A stretch of 11,377 bases of DNA from Archangium sp. (GTDB taxonomy: Bacteria > Myxococcota > Myxococcia > Myxococcales > Myxococcaceae). The notes beneath the pieces were generated by a model that had not been told where the DNA came from, ran no database searches, and saw nothing but the letters and a program-made list of their open reading frames with translations. The translations under genes and the position numbers were made by a program. The stretch spans positions 1 through 11,377 of the forward strand of contig JAEUJR010001124.1 of NCBI GenBank assembly GCA_016793585.1. The letters are read 5' to 3'. This document shows positions 1 to 5,362 of the stretch, piece by piece; the first letter of the stretch is position 1; every line of letters starts with the position of its first letter.

Positions 1-27
1 AAAGACCCCGTCGCTTCGGAGCGCTGA
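1..27 (+). CDS. C-terminal end of an upstream gene (partial)
   Basis: Frame 1 reads eight sense codons (KDPVASER) and then TGA at 25-27, three bases before the ATG of the next gene. The tight spacing to two further co-directional small genes suggests this is the end of the preceding operon member. Too little is present to name a product, and an open frame of eight codons could occur by chance. Confidence 0.3.
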   Translation, partial: KDPVASER

Positions 28-30
28 CCC

Positions 31-297
31 ATGGCCACCATGACCTTGCGGCTCGAGATCGATCCCGTGTCGAAGAAGAAGAACGTGTGGGTGAAGCTCG
101 AGAGCGACTCCGACGCGCTGCCCATGGAGCACGAGGAGCAGCACAAACGCCTCGTCGAGCTGCTCATCGCCGGCGGCAAGGTGAAGCCCGAAGAGCTCGG
201 CACCCTCGTCATCGAGCGTGAAGGGCAGGGCGCCGTCGCGAAAGAGAAGCCCAACGAGACGCCGGCGCAGCGTGAAGGCGTCACCAACAAGGGCTGA
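31..297 (+). CDS. Small acidic hypothetical protein, 88 aa
   Basis: This is a short open frame with strong GC3 bias, consistent with a real gene. The protein starts with a strand-like segment (residues 4-25, TLRLEIDP then VWVKLES), has a helix-like middle (residues 33-47, HEEQHKRLVELLIAGGKV), and ends in a charged, probably disordered tail (about 64-88). No signal peptide, membrane segment or catalytic motif is seen, so it is probably cytoplasmic. The ATG at 31 is used because it lies three bases after a possible upstream stop; an in-frame ATG at 40 is an alternative, and the GGAG at 18-21 is rather far away. The next gene starts two bases after its stop, so the two are probably co-translated. 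I do not recognise the family; a small accessory subunit of a larger complex encoded to the left is a guess. Confidence 0.65.
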   Translation: MATMTLRLEIDPVSKKKNVWVKLESDSDALPMEHEEQHKRLVELLIAGGKVKPEELGTLVIEREGQGAVAKEKPNETPAQREGVTNKG

Positions 298-299
298 CG

Positions 300-557
300 A
301 TGGCGACGCTCCAGTACGACACGGCGGCGCTCAAACGCGACCTCACCAACCTGTTTCGCTTGCCCATCGGAGACAGGCTCTCGCTCAACCAGTTCTTCGA
401 CGAAGCGCAGCTGGTGATGCGCCGCGTGCGTGATGGCGGGCTTCAGGTGCCGCCCATCGTGACGACGTGGCTGGCCGAGGCCGACCTGCGCGCGAAAGAC
501 CCGCTGCTCGCGGCGACGCAGAACGCCGAGCTCGTGAAGTGGCTCCAGAGCCTCTGA
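300..557 (+). CDS. Small hypothetical protein, 85 aa
   Basis: The ATG is two bases after the stop of the 88-aa gene and has a good ribosome binding site (AAGGG at about 289-293, six bases upstream). The protein looks all-helical: residues 8-19 (AALKRDLTNLFR), 28-43 (LNQFFDEAQLVMRRVR) and 51-85 (IVTTWLAEADLRAKD and on). It has no Cys, no signal peptide and no membrane segment. No known family is recognised. Co-transcription with the preceding gene is very likely from the spacing. The end of the frame is followed by the structured RNA element starting near 592. Confidence 0.65.
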   Translation: MATLQYDTAALKRDLTNLFRLPIGDRLSLNQFFDEAQLVMRRVRDGGLQVPPIVTTWLAEADLRAKDPLLAATQNAELVKWLQSL

Positions 558-591
558 GTCAGGAACGCGAACCGGCTTTCGTCTGAGTTCG

Positions 592-748
592 TGCACCCGG
601 CAGAAGAGGCCCTACACGCAAACCTGTCTCGAAAGAGACGTGCTGGTTCGACTCCAGCCGACCCCACCACACGGGGTCGTGGCGGAACGGTAGACGCACT
701 CATCTTCGGAATGAGCCCTGTAGTTCGTGGCTTCTTCACTCGGGCGCA
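592..748 (+). ncRNA. Precursor of permuted tRNA with long terminal helix
   Basis: The two flanks of the permuted tRNA pair with each other. TGC 592-594 pairs with GCA 746-748, CCCG 596-599 with CGGG 741-744, GAAGAGGCC 603-611 with GGCTTCTTC 729-737 (nine pairs, one G-U at 608/732), and CTACA 612-616 with TGTAG 719-723. That is 21 pairs in one nested helix, broken by an A-C mismatch (595/745), a 3x3 internal loop and a 5-nt bulge at 724-728. Inside the helix sit 617-624 and 716-718, unpaired, and then the complete tRNA-like body. All of this is read directly from the sequence. That it is transcribed as one RNA is inference. No clear promoter is seen in 558-591. The region after 748 is a pyrimidine-rich tract (about 751-770) without a U-run terminator. 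Confidence 0.7.
625..715 (+). tRNA. Circularly permuted tRNA-Leu-like gene, anticodon UCG
   Basis: The 3' half comes first. It has T625, a variable-arm hairpin GTCTC/GAAA/GAGAC (626-639), GT, a T arm with stem GCTGG/CCAGC (642-646, 654-658) and loop TTCGACT, the 3' acceptor strand CGACCCC (659-665) and ACCA (666-669). After three bases (CAC 670-672) the 5' half follows: acceptor GGGGTCG (673-679), TG, a D arm with stem GCG/CGC (682-684, 695-697) and loop GAACGGTAGA holding the G18-G19 pair, A698, and an anticodon arm CTCAT/ATGAG (699-703, 711-715) with loop CTTCGGA. Joining 715 to 625 gives an 88-nt class II cloverleaf with every stem perfect. The D arm, the TG...CGT variable-arm frame and A73 resemble bacterial tRNA-Leu, but the anticodon at 706-708 is UCG, which pairs with CGA (Arg). 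There is no matching 5' half upstream of 625 and no 3' half downstream of 715. Alternatives are a scar of tandem tRNA copies or an attachment-site remnant. Confidence 0.72.
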
Positions 749-811
749 AATCCTCCCTCCTCTCTCCCATCGCCTTGTGCGCGTGGTGTCGGCCCATTAA
801 GGCTCGGGCCC

Positions 812-2161
812 ATGGCTGGCGACGACGACTACAAGCCCTCGACGGGGCGCTTTGCTCGACTGGCCAAGCTGGCCACGCTCTCGGCGAAGCTGTCGACCGA
901 TGTCGGCTCGCGCATGGTGAAGCGCTTCGCGAACCGTGACGGCGAAGACGCCTCGGTGTCGTTGCTGGGCCAGGGCGCTGCCGAGAAGCTGGTGGCGACG
1001 CTCGGAGACCTGAAGGGCCTGGCGATGAAGATTGGCCAGGGCATCTCGATGGACCCCGACCTGCTCACGCCCGAGATTCGTGCGGTCGTCGCGAAGCTGC
1101 AGAACCAGGCGCCGCCGATGCCGTGGGCCACCGTGAAAGAGGTGCTGACCACCCAGCTCGGCAAGCCGCCCGACGAGGCCTATGCGTCGTTCGAGCAGCA
1201 ACCCATCGCCTCGGCGAGCCTGGGCCAGGTGCACCGCGCGGTGACGAAAGACGGCACGGTCGTCGCGGTGAAGGTGCAGTACCCCGACATCGCGCGCGCG
1301 ATTCACGCCGACCTCGACAACCTCGGCGCCATGGTGACGGTGGTGGCGACGACGTCGCGCATGTCGCACGGCAAGGACTACTTCCGCGAGGTGCAGCAGT
1401 CGTTGCTCGAAGAGCTCGACTACCAGGTCGAGGCCGAGCGCTCGCGCCGCTTCGCCCAGTCGCTCGCGGGCTTCCCCGACCTGAAGGTGCCGCGCGTCTT
1501 CGACGAGCTGACCGCCGAGCGCGTGTTGACGCTCGAGTACTTCGAGGGCGAGACGCTCAAGGAGTTCATCGGGCGCCTCGACCAGCACACCAGCGACGAG
1601 AAGTTCCGCATCGCGCGGCTGCTGACGCGCGCGACGTGGGGCCCGTTTCTGTGCACGGGCGTGGTGCACGCCGACCCGCACCCCGGCAACTTCATGCTGC
1701 TCAAAGACGGCTCGCTGGGCGTGCTCGACTTCGGCGCCATCAAGCAGATGAGCGACCCGTGGACGTTCGCGAACCGCAAGCTCTTCGACGCGCTGCTCGG
1801 TGGCCCGGCGTACGACCCCATCGGCGACAGCGAGAAGGCCGGCATGGTGTTCGACGACCGCGAAGCTGCGCGGCCGTTCGTCGCGACGGTGCTCGACATC
1901 GCCTGCCGCGCCGCCCGCAGCGACGACTTCGACTACGGCGAGGCCGCCATCAACCGCGACATGCGCAACCATTTCATGCGCAACGCGCTCTCGCTCGGCA
2001 CCATCAAGCCTCCGAAAGAGGCGGTGCAGTTCTTCCGCGCCGTCGCCGGCATGAGCCAGAACCTCGAGAACGTGCGCGCGCGTGGGCCGTTCAAGCAGGT
2101 GTTCGCCGAGATCTTCGAGGTCTCGAAGCAACACGGCCGGCCGCTCAGCGCGAAGTGGTGA
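812..2161 (+). CDS. ABC1/UbiB (AarF)-family atypical kinase, 449 aa
   Basis: The protein belongs to the ABC1/UbiB/ADCK family of atypical kinase-like ATPases, whose members support isoprenoid-quinone metabolism and membrane-lipid homeostasis. The family hallmarks appear in order: KxGQ (K73-IG-Q76) in the N-terminal extension, the SLGQVH loop replacing the usual Gly-rich loop (about 136-141), the VAVK lysine (K154), the ELDY motif (about 201-204), the HADPHPGNF catalytic loop (D288, N293) and the DFG metal site (D306-G308). No C-terminal membrane helix is evident, unlike E. coli UbiB, so it may be peripheral. The ATG at 812 has AAGG nine bases upstream. The gene stands alone on this strand, and its stop abuts the stop of the convergent gene at 2162. 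The family assignment is firm; the substrate is unknown and no quinone genes lie nearby. Confidence 0.93.
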   Translation: MAGDDDYKPSTGRFARLAKLATLSAKLSTDVGSRMVKRFANRDGEDASVSLLGQGAAEKLVATLGDLKGLAMKIGQGISMDPDLLTPEIRAVVAKLQNQAPPMPWATVKEVLTTQLGKPPDEAYASFEQQPIASASLGQVHRAVTKDGTVVAVKVQYPDIARAIHADLDNLGAMVTVVATTSRMSHGKDYFREVQQSLLEELDYQVEAERSRRFAQSLAGFPDLKVPRVFDELTAERVLTLEYFEGETLKEFIGRLDQHTSDEKFRIARLLTRATWGPFLCTGVVHADPHPGNFMLLKDGSLGVLDFGAIKQMSDPWTFANRKLFDALLGGPAYDPIGDSEKAGMVFDDREAARPFVATVLDIACRAARSDDFDYGEAAINRDMRNHFMRNALSLGTIKPPKEAVQFFRAVAGMSQNLENVRARGPFKQVFAEIFEVSKQHGRPLSAKW

Positions 2162-3415
2162 CTACGGCAGCTCGCCCGTCACGAACGACGACACGGCGTG
2201 CACCGTCATGGGCTCGGCCACCTGCGTCCACGTGAGTGCGTCGGTCGAGCTCGTTCGGTAGGGCGTGAAGATGCCTCCGGCCTGGTACTGGCGGCGCAGG
2301 CCCATGAAGCGGTCGCTGCGAGGGTCGTAGTGCAGGCCTTCGACCGTCATCGCCGGAGTCGACGACGTCCACTGGGTGCCGTCGGTCGAGCGCAGCAGGT
2401 AGCGAGCGTTCGTACCCGTCGTGCGTTGGCCGATGATGAACACGGTGTCGCCCTTCACGGTGATGCCGGTGAGGCCGCTCGTGTCGACGCCTGCGACCTG
2501 TGCCCACTGCGTCTGCCCGTCACGCAGCTCGCCGAGCATCGAGCCGAACACGGCGTAGAAGCGCTGGTGCGTGGGCGCGTAGAGAATCGTGTTCGCCTGC
2601 TGGTTCATCAGGCTGGGTATCTCGCTCCAGGCGGAGCCGTCGGTGCTGAGGCTCGAGGTGTGGGCCGCGGGCGTCGCGTACGAGTTGCCGACGGTGACGA
2701 AGCGCCCGCCGCCGTACGCAATCGCCCGGTGGTGGAACTGCTGGTACGCGCCGGGGCACTGCCAGGTGATGGCGTCGGTCGAGAAGCAGCGCGCGCCGTT
2801 GCCTCCCACGGCGACGAAGCGGCCGTTGCCGAAGGCGCAGTCTCCGAACCAGCTCGCGCGGGGCCGCCCCATCATGCCGTCGAGGGTGACGAGGGGCGTC
2901 CACGTGAGGCCGTCGGTGGTGGAGCGGAACGTCGCGTCGCCCTGGCCGCCGACGGCGAGGAACTTGCCCGCACCCGCGCAGGCGCCGCGAATCATGGTGT
3001 CGGTGTGGCCGTCGCTCCAGTCGGGTGAGCTCGGCGCGAGGGCGAACACGTCGCCTTGAATCGTCACGTTGCCGTCGGTGGTGATGTAGCGGCGGTCGCC
3101 GCCCACGCCGAGCGTCACCAGGCGCGCCGTCGAGCCTCCGCCCGTCGCGCTGCCACCAGCCGTCGAGCCACCCGCGCTCGCAGCTCCTCCGGCCGTCGAG
3201 CCACCTGCGCTCGCGCTTCCGCCCGCGCTTGCCGTGCCGCCTGCGCTCGCTGTACCGCCCGCGGCGTTCGTGCTGCCGCCAGCGGTGGAGCCGCCGCCGC
3301 TCGAGGATGAGCCGCCCGCACTCGCCGCTCCGCCTGCAGCTTCCCCTGCGTCGGGGCTCACCACCGCAGGACCGCACGCTGTCATTCCGAGAATCACCAG
3401 CACGCCGAATCGCAT
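2162..3415 (-). CDS. Lipoprotein with Gly/Ser/Ala linker and propeller-like repeats, 417 aa
   Basis: The start at 3415 follows a strong Shine-Dalgarno (GAGGGAG, about five bases upstream on this strand). The N terminus MRFGVLVILGMTAC is a short lipoprotein signal with Cys at 14. Residues about 24-97 are a Gly/Ser/Ala-rich low-complexity linker. From residue 98 on there are repeated units of the type GxGRFVAVGGNG...STDxxTW (for example about 163-173, 197-218, 236-264, 339-350 and 387-397). These resemble the BNR/Ycf48-like blades of beta-propellers. It is therefore probably a surface-anchored binding protein, with no catalytic residues recognised. It lies 223 bp after the DUF1552 gene on the same strand and is probably the last gene of that operon. 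Longer readings upstream of 3415 run through duplicated start-region sequence and are not supported. Confidence 0.85.
   Translation of the reverse strand: MRFGVLVILGMTACGPAVVSPDAGEAAGGAASAGGSSSSGGGSTAGGSTNAAGGTASAGGTASAGGSASAGGSTAGGAASAGGSTAGGSATGGGSTARLVTLGVGGDRRYITTDGNVTIQGDVFALAPSSPDWSDGHTDTMIRGACAGAGKFLAVGGQGDATFRSTTDGLTWTPLVTLDGMMGRPRASWFGDCAFGNGRFVAVGGNGARCFSTDAITWQCPGAYQQFHHRAIAYGGGRFVTVGNSYATPAAHTSSLSTDGSAWSEIPSLMNQQANTILYAPTHQRFYAVFGSMLGELRDGQTQWAQVAGVDTSGLTGITVKGDTVFIIGQRTTGTNARYLLRSTDGTQWTSSTPAMTVEGLHYDPRSDRFMGLRRQYQAGGIFTPYRTSSTDALTWTQVAEPMTVHAVSSFVTGELP
3125..3346 (-). repeat. Gly/Ser/Ala-coding low-complexity tract
   Basis: Codons for residues about 24-97 of the lipoprotein form short degenerate repeats of the AGGSTAGG / ASAGG type. 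They build a flexible spacer between the lipid-anchored Cys and the folded domain. Such tracts vary in length between strains by slippage; this is known of such sequences in general and was not tested here. Confidence 0.8.
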
Positions 3416-3573
3416 CAACACTCCCTCAAGACGTTCACGGAGAAGACCGGTACGGCGACCTGCGAATTGCATCACGGCTCCCCCGACGTTCACCGAGGAG
3501 CCCGACGCCTCACCTTCGAATCGCATCGGGGCTGCGACTCGGCGCGCTCCGCCTCGAGTCCACAGACGTTCAT
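3407..3573. repeat. Imperfect tandem copies of the lipoprotein start region
   Basis: Three copies start with GAAT(C/T)GCAT on the plus strand, at 3407, 3464 and 3518 (periods 57 and 54). Each is followed by a GACGTTCA(C/T) block at 3430, 3485 and 3565. Read on the minus strand, the first copy is the true RBS and start codon of the lipoprotein, and the second carries a similar GGGGGAG...ATGCAATTC signal. An 11-bp block (GAGAAGACCGG) at 3440-3450 recurs exactly at 3643-3653 over the end of the DUF1552 gene. The 223-bp spacer thus looks built from copies of the junction between the two genes. No other gene is seen in it. Confidence 0.65.
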
Positions 3574-3638
3574 TCCGAGCGTCGGCATGGAGCGACGTAC
3601 TCGCTCCACCTGCTTCAGTTCGGGTCTCAGGGTTCGTG

Positions 3639-5147
3639 TCACGAGAAGACCGGCAGCACGCCCGAGCCCGCAGGGAAGTTCTGCAACCCGAAGTCTCCGA
3701 CGGGAGCGCCGCCCGCCGTGCGCAGGTCGAACCCGCGAATGATGGTGTTGAGCACCTGGTTCGAGCTGTACGCCGTCTGCGTGTAGAAGTTCGCGTCGCG
3801 GCCGCGCCCATCGAAGTGGAAGTTCGTGCGCGCACCGCCGAGGTTTCCACCGAGCACGAAGCCGAGCTTGTTCGACGAGTGGCCGCCGCCGTTGCCGAAG
3901 TCGGAGCAGAGCACCACCATCGTGTTGTCGAGCGCCGTGCGGCCGTCAGGCCCCTCCGAGATGGAGCGCAGGCCCGTGAGCACGTCGACGAAGCGCTCGA
4001 CGAAGAAGCGGTAGCTGTCGACGAGGTACTGGGCGTTGGGCGTTCCGCGCGTGCGCACGCCGTCGACCGGAGACGCGTCGCCGTGGACCATGCCGTGCCA
4101 GTCACTCGAGGTGGGCGCGGTGTTCCACGCGCGAATGGCTGTGTCGACCGAAGCGACGCCGAAGAGCGGGTTCTGCTGGTCGACGAACTCCAGCCGGCCC
4201 ACTGGCGCGAGGTCGCAGGCCATCGCGTTGGTGAGAATGGGCACCATCAACGCAGAACGCTCACGCATCGAGAGGTTGCGGAAAGGCAGGTACGGCGCCG
4301 TCAGCGTGGGCGTGCCGTAGTTGCCGGCCGGTCGCGCGCAGGTGGCCCGTGCCATGTCGAGCTCGACCTGCCGAATGCGGCTCGCGTGGTCTTCGAGGCG
4401 CGTGCGGTCTTGCGCGTTGAGCCCCGAGCGCAGCTCGAGGTAGCCCTCACGCACTGCATCGAGCGCGCTCTTCTTGCGGGCGCGGGCGCGACGCTGGGCC
4501 TCGAGGGCGGCCGAGTCTCCCGTGACGTTGGCGAAGTAGCGTGCGAACGCACGCGACGGGTTCGCCTGCACCTTCACCGGCGTGACGGGGCCTTCGAAGA
4601 AGAACGACGAGTTCACGTCGTGGTGGTCGTACTCGTCGCCGCTGACGGCGAGGTCGATGGAGGCGTTGGGCCGGGTTCCACGAATGCGCGTGCCGACGAA
4701 GTTGCAGACGCTCTCGTTGTTCGGCCCGCCCTGGTCCGAGCCGGCGCGGTCGGCGATGACGTTGGCGAGCGTGTTCGACTGGTCGCCCTGAAACGCGGCG
4801 CGCATCAACGTGCCCGTGAGCACGCTCTCCTTCTTGCCGGGGTGGCCGAACGCGTGCTGGGCGTTGAGCTGGGTGGCGCGATTGTCGACGTTCGAGACGA
4901 TGAGCAGGTGCTGGCGGAACGGCTCGAGCGGGGCGGTGATTCTCGGCAGGGTGAACGTCGCGCCAGCGGCCGACGGAGCCCACTCTTCCTGGATGAAGCC
5001 CATCGGGTACGCGACGACGAGCAGCCGCGTAGGGCGCGTCATCGCGGTCTGAGCGAAGGCGGCTCCACCCGAGAGCTTCTCGAGCCAGGGCAGGGCGAGC
5101 GCAGCGCCCGAGGCTCCGGTGAGGAAACGGCGGCGGCTCAACGTCAT
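3639..5147 (-). CDS. DUF1552 family exported protein, 502 aa
   Basis: The N terminus MTLSRRRFLTGASGAALALPWLEKL is a twin-arginine (Tat) signal of the type usual in DUF1552 proteins, with possible cleavage near AFA-QT (about 31-34). Family-like features are the early RLLVVAYPMGF strand (about 41-51), a His-rich stretch around HAFGHPG (98-104), HHDVN (175-179) and the conserved VVLCSDFGNGGGHS segment (about 411-424). The last is similar in style to DUF1501 proteins of the alkaline-phosphatase fold. The biochemical role is not established. DUF1552 and DUF1592 genes are commonly neighbours in Planctomycetes and Myxococcota, as here. The ATG at 5147 has GGGGAG eight bases upstream and overlaps the stop of a small ORF by ATGA. 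Length is normal for the family. Confidence 0.92.
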   Translation of the reverse strand: MTLSRRRFLTGASGAALALPWLEKLSGGAAFAQTAMTRPTRLLVVAYPMGFIQEEWAPSAAGATFTLPRITAPLEPFRQHLLIVSNVDNRATQLNAQHAFGHPGKKESVLTGTLMRAAFQGDQSNTLANVIADRAGSDQGGPNNESVCNFVGTRIRGTRPNASIDLAVSGDEYDHHDVNSSFFFEGPVTPVKVQANPSRAFARYFANVTGDSAALEAQRRARARKKSALDAVREGYLELRSGLNAQDRTRLEDHASRIRQVELDMARATCARPAGNYGTPTLTAPYLPFRNLSMRERSALMVPILTNAMACDLAPVGRLEFVDQQNPLFGVASVDTAIRAWNTAPTSSDWHGMVHGDASPVDGVRTRGTPNAQYLVDSYRFFVERFVDVLTGLRSISEGPDGRTALDNTMVVLCSDFGNGGGHSSNKLGFVLGGNLGGARTNFHFDGRGRDANFYTQTAYSSNQVLNTIIRGFDLRTAGGAPVGDFGLQNFPAGSGVLPVFS

Positions 5148-5362
5148 GGTGCGAGCTCCCCGAGGAACGGAGTGAAGCAGCAGCGGTTCAACGTCATCGC
5201 GCCTGCGAACGAGCTGATCTCCGGCGAGCGCATCGCCATCGTCGCGACACGCCAGGATCCCCGAGCCGAGCTGATTGGCGATTGCGACGACGTCATCGCG
5301 ATTCGCGCAGAAATCGGAGCGAGCGGACGAGCCGAGCTGATTGGCGATTGCGACGACGTCAT
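5144..5362 (-). CDS. 72-codon junction ORF made of duplicated gene ends
   Basis: An open frame of 72 codons fills the whole spacer between the DUF1592 and DUF1552 genes. Its ATG overlaps the DUF1592 stop as ATGA (5362-5359) and its stop overlaps the DUF1552 start as ATGA (5147-5144), so translational coupling of all three is possible. It contains MTSSQSPISSAR twice, 22 residues apart. Its end, FTPFLGELAP, matches the DUF1592 end FTRFLRESAP, and MTLNRCC resembles the DUF1552 start MTLSRRR. The ORF therefore looks like a by-product of tandem duplication of the junction that stayed in frame. It may be translated only to carry ribosomes across. No function is recognised. Confidence 0.4.
   Translation of the reverse strand: MTSSQSPISSARPLAPISARIAMTSSQSPISSARGSWRVATMAMRSPEISSFAGAMTLNRCCFTPFLGELAP
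5262..5362. repeat. 35-bp exact direct repeat, 66-bp period
   Basis: The same 35 bases occur at 5262-5296 and 5328-5362. The second copy overlaps the stop codon of the DUF1592 gene. The period of 66 bp equals 22 codons, so the repeat keeps the junction ORF open. Related shorter blocks (CGG(C/T)TCAACGTCAT) lie at 5134 and 5184, each carrying an ATGACG start-like motif on the minus strand. Confidence 0.85.

Noticed and set aside
541..552. Hairpin GGCTC-CA-GAGCC as a terminator of the small-gene operon
   Set aside because: It lies inside the last codons, has a 2-nt loop and is not followed by a U-run.
582..669. Ordinary tRNA gene ending at the CCA at 669
   Set aside because: The 85-90 nt upstream of 669 contain no strand complementary to CGACCCC, no D arm and no anticodon arm.
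592..748. Permuted or two-piece tmRNA (ssrA)
   Set aside because: The D arm has a real stem and there is a standard 7-nt anticodon loop. No tag reading frame or pseudoknots are seen, and the acceptor has G3-C70 instead of the G-U pair needed for alanine charging.
673..770. Ordinary tRNA-Leu gene starting at 673
   Set aside because: No T arm of the TTCRANT type and no CGACCCC follow within 100 nt of the anticodon arm.
775..800. TTGTGC/CATTAA promoter for the ABC1 gene
   Set aside because: The 14-bp spacing is too short and the boxes are weak matches.
797..2134. 445-codon minus-strand open frame opposite the ABC1 gene
   Set aside because: It is a composition shadow rich in Arg, His, Val and Leu, without motifs. 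The plus-strand frame has all the ABC1 signatures.
3416..4105. N-terminal extension of the Gly/Ser lipoprotein upstream of 3415
   Set aside because: It would run through the DUF1552 coding region in another frame and hide the lipoprotein signal. The RBS and ATG at 3415 are good.
5262..5362. CRISPR-like repeat
   Set aside because: Only two copies of 35 bp separated by 31 bp occur. They overlap a stop codon, keep a codon-multiple period, and no cas genes are near.
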